64,000 bases of DNA from Rosellinia necatrix (taxonomy: Eukaryota > Ascomycota > Sordariomycetes > Xylariales > Xylariaceae). This document shows, one piece after another, positions 1 through 13,041 of the stretch (position 1 is its first letter; the number at the start of each line of letters is the position of its first letter). The position numbers were made by a program, and so were the translations under genes. Under the pieces are notes generated by a model. It saw only the letters and a program-made list of their open reading frames with translations. It had not been told where the DNA came from and did not search any database. Location of the stretch: contig JAGYVD010000003.1 in assembly GCA_021209875.1 (NCBI GenBank), forward strand, positions 2,480,001 through 2,544,000, in the 5' to 3' direction.

Positions 1-1303
1 GTTACTGCCTTTTTTGTCGTCTAGCGCACGTATCGGACAGTGATCGACCGACGGATAGGTCGAACGGTCGACGGTCTACGGTGAGCCTACATATCGCGAG
101 AAAACGGGCTCGATGGCGGGCGGACGGGCGTATTTTTTTTTTCTTGTTTGCCTTCCGGATTGGGTAACAAATCGTTGCATTGGCGAACGGTGGACCGAAC
201 GACGCGTGCGCTGAATGGGATTCTGAAGGATTTCCCTTGTATGTATGATGACGGGCAAGTTTCTTGATGACAAACGAGGCGGGGAAACCGAATCACCTAC
301 CATCTTATTCACCTCTTTTGGTTATTCCATCTCTCACCGGCCCTCTTTGGGTCTGGCTGACCGGGGGAGGACGGGGAGATAGAGTGAGGTGCACACACTA
401 GGTATGTTAGTTAGCTAGTTACCCATGCGCGTGGCGCACACCTCGACAACGACGGCGACGGCAACAACGTCGTCTTCATTGTCATCGTCGTCGTCGTCGT
501 TGTCGTTGTCGTTGTCCTGGTCCTGGTCCTGGTGTCAATCGGTAGCGTGGGCAGCTCCTGTTAGGCAGGTCAGAGTCGCAGTAGGAGTCCTCGCATGCAG
601 ATGGTATGGTATGGTATGGTATGGGAGATGCACGTAACATCGTGCCCGGGTCCAACTTAGCTGAGACGTGCAACGCTATTTGCATATTCGCTTCTACATA
701 TAGATACTATCTAAGTAGGTATATATATAAATATATATACATACACAGATATGGGGTCGTCAACTGAGACAGGCGAGGGAAGCGGCCTATCATGGCTGGA
801 GGCGGCACTCCAATGCGCAACATAGTACGTGCGTCGCGTGCCGAAGGATGGTCAGATGGTGTTTTTGCGAATTCTGATTCGCCGTCGACGGGTCTGTGGA
901 AGGATTCTTCGGACGGACTCTTGGGCTCTTGGACTGACTCTCTCGTTGTATGAAGTAGGTACTCTTGGACTCTTGGGGCTCTCTGCCGTCGCAGTGAAGG
1001 AATCTGACCAAAGGCTCACCTCATCGGGTCCCTAAAAGAGAGGAGCGGAGCGGAGTCGAGGCGAACGAATAGACGAATAGAGAGCATGTGCTCGCTTTGA
1101 TCCCGCTACCCCAACTCTACCTACGAGTTAGCCTAACAAGTATGTGGTCTAGCAAGTAAGTACATAGTAACATAGTAATTACATATACCTATTGTCTAGA
1201 TCTGTCTCCCCAGTGAAGCTATCTCGTAGTGGGTACATACCTGTAGGGTCGCAAGCTAAGCACCGCGCCGTCTTGTTTCGATACCATCTACGCATGTATC
1301 GAC

Positions 1304-1372
1304 GTCTCTCCCTCTCCCTCTCGCTGTCCCTCTCGCTGTCCCTCTCGCTGTCCCTCTCGCTATCCCTCTCTG
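1304..1372. repeat. CT-rich 12-bp tandem repeat
   Basis: Tandem copies of a TCTCGCTGTCCC-like unit, four nearly perfect, flanked by CCTCTC runs. One strand is almost purely pyrimidine. It lies in gene-free DNA. Confidence 0.85.
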
Positions 1373-1736
1373 GATTGTTTGCTTCGCATGATTCCGTCTG
1401 GTTGATCGACTGATCGGCGATCTTTACACCTCGCTGAAGCCAACCACCGTCTCACCTCGGCTGTAGCGTGCACGCTTGGTCCACAGCAGCAGCTGGCTGG
1501 ATGGGATCTTGCCCTATCTAGATACGTGGTTAATGGACAACGATCCCGCGGTGAGACGGGCATTATCTGGCGCATCTCTGTCGCTAGACCAGAAGCACCA
1601 ACTGTATGCGAGGTGAAACAAACGGCCTCTCCATCGCTCTCTCCATTGCCCTGCGAGGCACTGCTGTCTGCCCGTCCGCATCGCGTCGGTCGCTCGGGGC
1701 CTCCGTCGATCGATGCCTCGGGGAGGCGCAGGGATG

Positions 1737-1800
1737 CACACACACACACACACATACATACATACATACATACATACATACATACATACATACATACATA
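1737..1800. repeat. Compound microsatellite (CA)n-(CATA)n
   Basis: A CA run of about 18 bases changes into about eleven CATA units. The open frames crossing it, rich in MYVC or HTYI repeats, are artefacts of the repeat. Confidence 0.95.
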
Positions 1801-2671
1801 GATTATCTTAGGCAGGCAGGTAGGCAGGTAGGTTAGAGCTCCGGTTCCGAAGCTGAAGAAGATTGCATCTGAAATCTGCACGTTCGGGGCCCAGCCTGCA
1901 GATACTCTATCTACGTATGCCATCGCCAACGCGGCATATGCTGTGCACGTTGCTGTAGCGGCCGGGAGACCAAGCCAGACCCTCGTCTTGCATTTTGGAG
2001 TAGTATCCAGTAGATAGGTATCGACTGATATCACGTCCCTCCTCTGCCTGCTGCCCCGATAAAATAAAATAAAAAAGGAGGCGTGAGCGTCGCCGCAAAG
2101 CACATGCAGCTCGACGTATGCAGCCAGGTAATGCAGCTGGTGGCGCAGCTGGCTGCCTCCACGGGACGCCCAGCGAGTCTGCCGCGTGGTAGTGGTGCCC
2201 GTGATGGCGGTGATCCATGGTGGGCGGTAGCGGGGTGGTTGTGACGGTAGTTAGTGGTGGCAGGCAGTGAGTAAGTAGGTAGGTAAGGTAGTGTCAGTGG
2301 TGTTAGCGGCTGTGGTGACTGGTAGTAGGTAGGTAGTCACTACTGGTGGTGGTAGTGGTGGTGGTGTTGGTGGTGGCTCTCTATTCCCCATTCGCTGATG
2401 TACGCCGCTGCAGGCTGCTCGACTCCTCCTCGTGCCATTGCACGGCAGCCGAGAACGGGCAGCCGTTTCAGCTTCGGGGTAGGTGCGTATCCCGACTGCA
2501 ACGAGAGATGCAGCCAGAGAATGATACCGTGCTTGGATCTTCCCTCGTGCCGCCGGTGCCAGCCAGGCCCCGGATGTAGGCCACCGACACACACACCGTA
2601 TAACTGCAACCCCGATTTCAACCACGACAAGTAACGACAATTACATACTACTTACTACTTCTACTATCTAC

Positions 2672-2718
2672 TACCACCACTAACACCACCACCACCACCA
2701 TCACCACCACCACTACTA
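2672..2718. repeat. ACC/CCA trinucleotide tract
   Basis: Imperfect CCA/CAC repeats. A complementary GGT-rich tract lies about 300 bp upstream (2344-2377), so the two could pair as an imperfect inverted repeat. Confidence 0.8.
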
Positions 2719-4070
2719 GATAGTTATCGCTACTGTGTTATGTATGACTCCAAGGAATGCGCCGGGTGTCCTCCGGATGCAGGCCGTCACATGATACGCG
2801 CCCATCGTTACCAAGTTACTCGGCACGCTTTCAATATAATGTCACTTAACATAAGCGAGCTGGAATACCACGGGCATTCAGCGCGGAGCGACCCGAAGGC
2901 AGGAGGAGCCGTCATTGCAACTATGGTGTTCAATCTGTGCCCGTCTCGGGAGGGATCTTACATGCGGTCGCTGCGCTGGCGCCGGTCCTGGGAAGCGAGA
3001 CACGAACTCGTCAAGAGGCGATGCCATTGACAAGCCTGCAAACAATCAACGTTCGAGTCGTGTTGCCGGCTAGCCCATCTGGTGGTCCGGCATTTACCTT
3101 ACCGGTCTGTAGTATATTCGACATGGCCCCTTTGGGATGCCCTTCCCGAGCATCTTGCGATGCTTCTGTAGATGCTTCTGCTTACCTCGCTCTGGAAGCC
3201 GTTTCGCCATAGTTTAGCAAGGTCCCCGTTGAAACGGTCTTATGCACCGTTATATGCGACCGCCATACGCGGTGACACATCCTCGGGATTTACGCTCGAG
3301 ACCCCTCTTTTTTGAAGACATTTCCCGCATATACGGCATGACGATACATCACATACATGTCGGTCCTTAATGGGTAGGCTGGGGACCGTCCATCTGCTGA
3401 GTACCTAGGCAGTCTCCAGGTAGCCGCCGTCTCTGCGTCGGATAATGTTACCCAAAGGTGAACGGAGAGCATGAACCATGCTATAATTCTGCATATTAAG
3501 GCTATGACGACGACTGCCTGAACGTGCTCAGGCGCCGTCACAACGCGTCACCGATGTTCACCTGCGTCATTGTTCAATGGGCTACCCTGGATCTACGGGC
3601 TACCAAGGTCCCTTGCAGCGGCGCAGATGTGCGGTAGAGGCGATCGCTGCTCTCTGTGTGTGTGGTGGCGGGAGTTACACCCAGTAGAGAGGAGATTCGG
3701 CAGTTATGGCCGTGCTAGATGGCTAGTGGCGATCGCTCCACGACGCGGGACTTGCCTATTGTCGTAGGAGGCAGAGTCTCTCGGGGCTAGTTAACCAGAC
3801 GGCGCTCTGCATCCTGCCATCTATCTCATATCTATCTCATGTCTATCTCATTGTGAACCGTTATGGTGTCTCACCCGGACCGATAATCGGGATTAGGGAC
3901 GCGAAAGATGAGGATCTGCTCGCCGCACCCACCATGATTCGTGCAACGAGCACTAACTTGCCACGACCCCGAGATTCACGTGTACTGAACACGACTACCG
4001 AGTACGGTGTAGCCTCTTCAGGAATGGCTGTACGTTGAAATGGAATAGCACGGGCAATTGCTTTTTAGGG

Positions 4071-4120
4071 TACATATATACATACATACATACATACATA
4101 CATACATCCATACCTACCTA
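4071..4120. repeat. CATA microsatellite
   Basis: About eight CATA units preceded by a TA run and followed by TACC units. It is intergenic. Confidence 0.9.
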
Positions 4121-7100
4121 CCTTGAGATCGTCAAGGGCTTAGTTATTAGTATACAGTGTCTAGTGGAGAGCGGCCAGATGAACTAGGCGATTAGTACAC
4201 TGCGAGGAAGACGAGATATGTAGCCGTCTCATCCCACCGCTGTTTTCCTTCACTCAGAGACGGGCGATAAGGTGGTGGCGGGGTCGGGTGCTATTTACTA
4301 GGTTATGGTAGTGTAAGATTTCCAGTTCATGCAGGTTTCACGTTGTTATTTATTTTTATAGCACTTCACACCAAACACTGTCCCCCTTCCCTGCTGCCCA
4401 TAGAAGCCCACGATGTGACCGAAAGCTTCCAAAATTCCCGCGGCTGCCAGAATGCAGCTCGATTGTGTCCGTGTCTATGGCACCGGGACACTAGACTCGC
4501 CAGACGCTGCAGACTCTCGGGCTAATGTTGAATATCGGTGGAGTCGGCGAGAGACGAGAAGGGGAACAAGACCTTGACTGATTTTATGGGTATGCAGGAC
4601 GATGTAACGCGCCGTTTAAACTTGGTATTCTTGTGGATATGTCTTGCGGATTGGGGGCCAAGGGAGAAGAAGAGACCCCCAGCTGGTTTGCCCGTTCTGC
4701 CCGTTACTACATAACCTAACCAACTACCTCCTAGTATGTATATATGTATATATGTATACACTATATCTTGATAATTATCACTGTGAACGGCTTCGGGAGT
4801 GGCGGAGCAGTTATGGGGTTTAAAAACGGGGTTGGTTTAAGATCACTCATCTCTCTCGTCGCTGAATGAATGAGCTGCCTTTGATGACCTCGTTTTCTGT
4901 TGCTTGCACGGTAGGTAGCCTCGACAATCGCGCGCTGGACTCTACGTAGTACAGTATGTGAATAGTAAGTAAGGAAACGGAAGCCTTCGAGAAGAATGGG
5001 GCGAGATTTAGTGTACACCAGTTGGGTCGGACCTTGCATTAGTGGCGGGCTAGCAGCAACGGGGAAGATGGGAAAGCAGGATAGAACCAAGGGACGACCA
5101 GGGTTTGATCATTCAGGGTAACTCCGGGTGGCTTGAGGACCCTGGTAGGTCTAGCCAGAACCTGGCTCTAGTGCCTATTCGAGTGCTGTGTGGAGCGTAG
5201 TGCACATTAAGACCTCACTGTGTCCAACGCTATCATTCCGGTTGCCGTCTTGTTATTTCGACAGGACCATACAAGTACACCACGCTACTGAGTACACACG
5301 GCGGTTTAGAATAGTAAGTGGGAATCGCGTATGGGCGCGATGGGAACCAACGCACCCCAGAAGGAGTGTGAGGACCCCGCTGGGAACCGTGTGCCTGGTC
5401 TAATACAAAGTACGTAGGCAACTAACTAGCGTACTTAGGTAGTGTAGAATGAAGATGAACAAACGGCCATCAATGGCGCCTCGTGGGGTGTAGTGTATCT
5501 CTTCGCCTCAAGTGCTGCTAGTAGTGTATCAATATGATGGCTGTCCCCGTTGTTAGAGGGATTGAGGTCCATTATTCATGTCTCAATCGTTGATGAGTTT
5601 CTGGCAATGGGTAGATATTAGCCGGTCGGAAGGTAATTATCAGGGTAGGTTAACTAAGTAGGTACTACGGTAAGCATATACGATGAGAGACCACGTCGTG
5701 TCTGGACTCTTGCCATACTTGCCACAGTCGAACGTGGTGCAGCGTATTGCAATACAAGCACCGAAGTAGATCTGTCGAGTTGACACGTTGGGCAGTAAGA
5801 AAAACCGAATGTCGGGTTCCACCGTGGGTTAGTGGGGAATTGCGGAAAACTAAGCATGGTATTAGTTATTCAGCGAGCATCAATCAATCAAGCAATGTCT
5901 AGACGTCGGCTTCGTGTAGAGCCAAGGTGAGTTTGCCACTTGAGTGAGTGTAACTAGCTACCTACTGTGCTGCATATGTAGTTACTGTAGGATAACCAGA
6001 GCAGTGACACAGCGTTTCCCTACTAGTAGCAAGCTTGCGACTGCCGACTATTCTCGCGAAGAACATAACGACTAGTACATACCCGGGGAGGGGGGCCACT
6101 ATTATGGATTGACAAATGCCAGCTCGTTTGACATCGAAAGGCCCGAATGTGGGTTATCTTGGCAGCCCATAGGAAGCGGGAGCGAGCGCGATTGGCCGAA
6201 ATTCAGCGCGACAACTATCCGAGAAACCCTGGCGACGGCTTCGAGAATCTCACTTAGTCGACCGATGCGATGGACAAACTCCGAGATAATGTCCTCGACT
6301 ATCTGACCTAGCGGTCTTCTAGCTAATTAGTGCCATACTATACGAACCGCGGGGGCGATTACGTGGATGGGTTCGAGTAAGTATTTCTGGGTCTGGCATG
6401 GACGAGGAATTGCTAATTGTCCCAATCTAACTTGAAGCGGTGGACGGAGAGCCCATGGCCAAGGTACCCTGGTAGACACTCTATCCTGCTAATGCTGATA
6501 CGCATTTGTAAATCTGGGGGAAATGGTCCTTACTGTAGCATACTGTTCCTGTTCCGGGCCCTGTCTCCGACTCTTGCATTCAACAGGCCGGAAGACATCC
6601 GATTCTGCTGATCGTCCTCCCGAGTGGAAGCGGGCCTTTGTACTGTAAGAGAAGATATGGCAATTTCAACAGTCAATGGGGACGACGAGGGAGGCGATTG
6701 ATTCACTGTGAGGTCAATTAGGCCGTTAAGTCGTGCGCGCTAGAGAGCGATAGACTGCCATGGTGACGGCGTACTGTGAGTTTGTGTCGTGGAGCTCTCT
6801 CAATCAAACCGGGAGCCTGGTTGTTAGACGAGTCGTCTCTTGCTAGGCCTAGTTGTTATGATGGAGTTCGGGGTGAGGGTGTCGATGCTACTGGTAGTGC
6901 AGTGTACTGGCCCTTGAACCCCCCCCACCACGCGTGCTGCGTACAATCCGGTGCCTTGATTGCATCGAACCATACATACTCCTCCTACCTTTACCGTGGG
7001 TGTCAAAGGCGGGCGGGATTGCCGACCTGTTATTTGGAAATTCGTCGCGAGGTGGTATCCAAACCGTCGGTAACCAGAGTCGGCCAGAGAGTACGGTAGT

Positions 7101-9646
7101 GAGGCTGGCTTCCCATTCCGTCGGCGTGGCAGCATCTTTTGGCCCATGTCTGCCCATGCCGAGCGACCAGACTGTCATTCCATACCAACTGCTGCACAGT
7201 ACAATCGGTAATGGATTTGGGCCATACATGTGTAGTCCATAGTTATGATGATATAATACCTAGATATGGTCTGGATCTCTGTCTACCTACCTAGGTATCT
7301 ACTGGAAGACGGCGGGTTAGGTAGATGCTGGAGGCGCTGGCTCCCGGCTATTGTCTAGGTACCGCGAATATCGCCATAACCGGACTGCGGCGGTGGGTGA
7401 GTAGCTAGGTGGTACAAGAAGGCAGGTACGTGGAAATGGTGACGACGAGTGACGGATTTTCTGTGACCACGCAGCGTTCCTGCATAACTCGTCCTGCAGG
7501 AACAAATTTTGATATGCAAGGTACATGACGTCCGGGGTTTGTGAGTGGCTCCGGCCAGTGAGGTGTCGGGATGGCGTCAGGGTGGGAGTTGGGGTTGTTG
7601 GAGGAGGCTTGTACCCCGTCCACTTGGCTACATGTGCCCGACCAGCGGCGGTGACTGTCAATACTGCAGTGTGCATAATACTATTTTCCAATACCATGGC
7701 ATCTTTTGGCGTCTGAAGTCGGATGGAATCTGTTGGCCGGGAACTGGAGTTTCGAACAAACTAGCAGCAAGCGAAGTGAGAAGCACCCCAGCTTCGACGA
7801 GCCGGAAATCGTTCCTGCGACAGGTATGGGGGCCTTGAAACCCGGATCTCGATTAGCGGTGGCTGCTCTAGCGTGCGGTGTCTATAGTAGTGGCCTACAG
7901 GCGACTTACAGGTAGTTAGGTACGTACCCTGCAGCAATGTAATGGGCTGTAGGTAGTAGTGCACTCAAGTGTATCTACCTACTGTATGTAATATACCTAG
8001 GGCACTACCCGGAGCCCGCTGGTGTCGGTACCTGCCTTAGTGCACACCTAGGCACAGTCTGCAGGCAACAACCGAGGCCTGAACGTCGGCCCTGAAGTCG
8101 CCTGAAGCACCGTGGTCGTGTCTGGACCCTCTCATGGACAGCCTTCCGTATTAGGAAATGGCTGGCCGAGCAAACCCACTCGTTGCCGATGTTTGTAGTA
8201 AAGATAGGCAATCGACGTGTGGGCACAACTCTGGTACTACTGTGCGGCGCGGTATAATACCTCTTAATGCAACTTCGAGTTGGACATAGACTCGAGCTAG
8301 TGGAATCGCCCTGCTGTACTGTACTCATATTAGTACCGGCATAGTGTGTAAGTAGGTACCTAGGTAGATTGTAAAGTGCTGCATTGGCATTAGTATAGCA
8401 CCAACTTTGGTAGCATAATAGTGAAACAGACCATGGACACACGGATACCACCATGCGCACTCCTCGAAGCACCCAAAAATAAAGAATGACATAGCTCTGC
8501 CTATTAGGTGGCCAGCGATGGATGATGTTGGCAGTGGTGAGCTTCTAGAAGAAATCATAAGAGGTTATGTGAATATCAAATAGAGAATTCTAACATACCT
8601 ACTTGCGGAAGTACAAGTAGGCAAGTCGCTGTGCATCAACTAAACAGGTACCTACACAACCTTGTGTAGGGACTAAGGCTATCCTTTACTGTACTAGTAA
8701 ATACCTAGTAGATACTAGTGTGCTAGTATTTCATATTTGTGCATGTTTCTTATGCATAACAGCGTCATACCTGTCTGTACCTATAGTGTCGTTGGGTTTT
8801 GCACGTAACCCAGTAGCTACCTAGGTAGTCACTCACTCGATATAGAGGGCATTGGATGACGATGATGTAGATGAACCAGTGCTGTAAGAGATATGCTCCC
8901 CCATATTTTTCGGGCTGCCACTACATTATACGAGGCGTACTGTTTTACTAGTAGCTAGTTCTATCTATCGATAACTATTGCTTTATTAGGGGGTGCTCTG
9001 AACCACAGGAGCGCGCTCGATGAGTGATGAGCGACCGAGTACCTTGGGACTTGTGTTGGCTTACCACTCACCATCCCGGGGGTCATCAAGGTGCAAAGAC
9101 CAACGGAATGGCAGTGGCCTGTGCGATAAGAGCATTCTAGCCCCGTCTCTCTCGCAGAGGTGGCACAACGGTCTGTCGATGAGAGGAGCTACACTAAATC
9201 CTTCCGAAATGCGGGAGCAGAAAAAGCAAGAGGAAAATCGAAGGGCAAGGTTGGTGATGAAAGAGGATCTATCCGCCACTGGTTGGGTTGGGTTGGGAGG
9301 GGGTCGTTGTTTGTCAGACTTTAGTGCCTGTCAGAACTCTGAAGTCAGTAGGTATGTATGTAGTTACTGCGAATTAGCGCTCAAATCTACTGTATTGCTC
9401 CGAAAAACCGGCGATTAACAAGGTGATTTGTGATTGACCATGGCGTGTGCGTGCGCATTCGATCTAATCGCGAGATTGATTACGATGGATTACATGCGAT
9501 TTATGATCGCGGCACCTACCTAGGTACCTAAGCTTTAGTCTACCTGACTAAATACAGCACTACTAATTGAGAGCCTACTAGGTACCGGGAGTCGTGGAGT
9601 CGAACAGGAGTAGTAATCCAGTAAGCGATTTGGGACGCAGTGTGTA

Positions 9647-9679
9647 TTTCCTGGTGTGTTTCCTGGTGTGTTTCCTGGT
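9647..9679. repeat. 12-bp direct repeat, three copies
   Basis: TTTCCTGGTGTG occurs twice in full and once truncated. It is intergenic. Confidence 0.8.
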
Positions 9680-10635
9680 AGATGAGGCAACTTACCGTGC
9701 ATTCCGGGTTGTGTTGTGGGTTAGTTATTTGGTACAGGTAATAGGTAGTTGTGCTGCGAATAAAAGATTACTTATATGAACGGCTCATGAACCGGATATG
9801 TAGCTAAATTGCCACACCGCGGACCTTTAACCGCTGTTTAATTGAGCACTGTCGCATCGCGTGGTGTGATGGAACCCTCTGTATTCTCTTCAAGCGCCCT
9901 CTCCAACATCGCTAGCGACACCGTTAGTCTCGGTGCTAATGGCTGAAGGGAAGCCGAACCTCTGAGGCGGCCTATGAATGTGACGGATCCTCATTCTGGT
10001 ATCGCGAGATGGGCGTGAGATGGGTTCTAATAACATTGATGGAGGGGTGTTCGGGGCTCGGATTGGCTGCTTGATGCCCAGAAGCTGATATGGGGTGTGA
10101 TTGACAACGAGAATACTATGCATCCGATATGGCCTGAGAGCGAGTGCCATGGGAATCTAAATGACTCCCCAGATGAGAGAGAGGGAGGGCGAAGAAAAAA
10201 AAAAGAATATTATAAGGCCCAAACGCCATACCATCTCAGTTAGGCTCCTACTTGTGCATGCACCGATACCTATACTGCCACAGCCACGCCGGTGTCAGCC
10301 CAGGTGCTGTCCATTCATGATAGTCGGAATGGATTCCTGATTCCTATTCGTGTTCCCGTACATCTAGACGGGGCCAGTTAGATCGCGTGGATGAAGACGC
10401 CTGATTCTTCCCTGGCCGTGTTGCAGATACGCGCGAGACCGTTCTCGTCCGATTTTATTCTTGATGATAACGGGCAGACCAAGCCCTTCAGGCAAAATAC
10501 TCTTTCCAGCTCCGTTGCTGCGTCGTTCGCGTCTGCTGTTGCATCAGGATCGGTTGCTGGCCATCTCTGCTTATTGTGCATGGGGAGGAATGTCGAGGAA
10601 CCACTTCATGGCCTGTCACTCTGTATTCTTAGTTC

Positions 10636-10679
10636 TGTATGTATGTATGCATTTATGTATGCATGTATGTATGTATGCC
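10636..10679. repeat. TATG microsatellite
   Basis: Interrupted TATG/CATG units. A 222-codon open frame crosses it (10391-11059), but its protein shows no domain and the repeat encodes only a Met/Tyr/Cys stretch. Confidence 0.85.
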
Positions 10680-12084
10680 TTTTCATAGCCATAGTGCCTA
10701 ATTACCCGTCCGTCGTCCTAGCCACGGTCCTGGCTTATAGACGGTATTATCCACGGTATCAGATCTCGGCCGTGTACGACCGCAAAATCCCAGCTATTGT
10801 GACCAACGCCGGATTGCTATCTTGCTTGAAACATGGGCTGTGGCTACTCGCGATGGAGGTCACTCACTGCATTCTACGATGTCTCTGGCTACACTATAGG
10901 AGTCGGCCGACTGGTGGCTCCGGCTACCTTCTTGGGAGATCTGGGGAGACTACCGACTGGGAGGTTCGTGTTTGGCCATTGCTGCATCAACCCAGTCCGG
11001 CTGGAAACGAATCACCCCGCCTAGTCAACCTAGATTCGCCGGCGCGCCTGTTTGAATAAGAGGGGTGACGAGCGAGAACAAGACCTGGGTGTGGGCGCCA
11101 GTGCTCGCATTCCATTCGGCTCGTTCTACGAATCACAGAGGGCTGGTTGGATCGAATAACGAGACGGCAGGCCGATACCTGAAAACCCGCGTTTCTTCGC
11201 GTCGTCCGAGGGCGGACGGCCTCCAGTGACTGGCTGTGCCATGTCGCAGCCGAAAAAGATAGTATCACTGAATGTGGCCTGGCAAGACGCGGATTATGCA
11301 ACTGGTGTGGCTCGTCGTCGTGCCATGGTCAGCGGCATAATCCACCTATCACAGAAACGGGCTTATGCATGCGTGTTCCAACCATCCCAAGAAATTTGCA
11401 CACTTGTGCAGATTTAGCCATTCATGGCGATCCATCGCTTGGCGGGAACCTGGTGGTGGGAGGTTACCGATGTGCTGTTGGATGCTCTCATTACCTGCCA
11501 AAATAGCGCTGCGACCTTGGCAAATACACTACTTGTACGTTCTGACCTCATCCGCGCTTGTTTGTGCTTGGTGTTGAAGCTACTACCGTACCTGGGGCAC
11601 ATGAACTTATTTGCCTATGTCATCAAAGAGATAGCGATGACAACTATAATGACAAAGAGAGCGGGATGTAGAGAGTGAGTGGCTGGTGATGATTGCCGTA
11701 CATCCTAAGCCTATGATTGTATCGAGCATATTTGAGTGTATTGAGTGTGTGAGAGTAAGGCCTGCCCTCCGTAGGAACTACATACAATAATATAGTTACA
11801 ACATACAACAACATAACTACATGGTAGTGTGTTGTTGTGTGCTTGGGCTAAGCCTCTAAGCATCCTCATAAAACTATCATAGGTATCTGGTTGAACATGC
11901 ACAAGAAAGCCTGTGCCGTTTGTGCCTGTCACGCTCACTTCATGTACGGTACCTATACTGCCGTACTGTGTAATGATGTTTGTGTGGGCTCCGAAGGTGG
12001 GCTTTATGCGAGGTGTCGTATGGCAGAGAGACAGACCTGGCTCTCTAGGAGGGACTTGCTTGTATCTATCGCTGGGCAGTACCT

Positions 12085-13041
12085 CGTCGTCACTCGCTGG
12101 CTTCCCTCTGCCTCTCCCCCTGTCCGTTCTGCTTATCCAGATTTAGAATCGAGCGGTGGCTGCGCCCACGCTGGTCCCAGTCGACTTCACTATGCATCCA
12201 CACATTACATCTTTACCCACACGATCCACTCCCTCATCTGATGTTTCCGTGTCTTGCCCCAGACATACCGGCAGGGATTCCATTTTGTCTCATTGCCAAG
12301 CCTGCCCCTCTGTTCCTGTCTAGTCTTGACCAGGTCCCTTGTCCGCTTTCCCCAAGTGAGACATGGCATGGGTGTGTGGGTTCGCTCATGGGTTGGTGGT
12401 CCCCATTCCACCCGCTGGCCGTCGAGTGCCTATCGATGGATGGTCTGTCACCGACCTCTTTGTACATATCCTCTTTGGTCCCCTTCGACCTGGTCCATTC
12501 TCTGTTCCAGCCCGTGATCGACAGTCCGGTCGACGTACTTGTAGAGCGGTTTCTCTTTCTTCTTCGAACCCCATCGGTTTCTTTATTTCTGTGACTCGAC
12601 TTTTGGAACTCTTGAGGGCCGATCTCCTCGAACTTCCTCACCTTCATTTAGTATACAACTGGACCTGACCTCCCTCCCCCTCGTCTTCGCCTTGGTCAGT
12701 CAAGACTCCGGAGCCACGTCCCGGCATTGTACAACAAGATCCTAGCCGAGGTCAATAATCAGACGGTCTGTGAAGGCCCTTCAAGACTGACGTCCATTCC
12801 TTCCTATCTGGAACCGAAACCACCATCATTAGGCCAATCGCCCGCCCAACGAACACACTGTATAGTACAGCGCTACACATACACACACACACATATATAT
12901 ATACTTAATCTTAAACACGAAACACCAACAACGAAAGTAATCCGAGGAACGAACAAGACATACCTCTCTTGTACCGTCAGGTTAGTTCAGAACCCGAACT
13001 ACGAGAAGGGATCAAAGGCTAATCAGGGTCTTGAAGCAACC
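12085..13041 (+). promoter_or_regulatory. Pyrimidine-rich promoter and leader of the Msn2-like gene
   Basis: From about 12,085 the + strand becomes rich in CT runs, which is common near fungal transcription starts. The last 315 bases before the chosen ATG are open in the coding frame but hold no in-frame ATG. A short CA/TA tract sits near 12,884-12,903. Other open frames in the stretch, for example from the ATG at 12,241, look like leader noise or upstream ORFs; which of them lie on the transcript cannot be told. A 5'-UTR intron is possible, since a cag/gtta junction lies near 12,980, but it is unproven. Confidence 0.5.

Larger units (their letters stand above)
1..12084. other. Gene-free, repeat-rich spacer (about 12 kb)
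   Basis: I find no convincing gene here. Open frames are short, overlap on both strands, cross simple repeats and show no recognisable domain. The stretch is of mixed composition, not strongly AT-rich, and carries many microsatellites: a GTC/GTT tract near 470-532, GGTAT copies near 602-622, a CT-rich 12-mer near 1304-1372, CA then CATA at 1737-1800, GGT and CCA tracts near 2344-2377 and 2672-2718, CATA at 4071-4120 and TATG at 10636-10679. Short palindromic motifs of the TACCTAGGTA type recur. No tRNA, rRNA or transposon end was recognised. It may be old, decayed accessory DNA or simply a long spacer. Confidence 0.6.

Noticed and set aside
1360..2103. 247-codon minus-strand open frame
   Set aside because: It crosses the CA/CATA repeat, giving a Met-Tyr-Val-Cys run, and has no domain; it is an artefact.
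10391..11059. 222-codon plus-strand open frame
   Set aside because: It runs through a TATG microsatellite, has no recognisable domain and its residue usage looks random.
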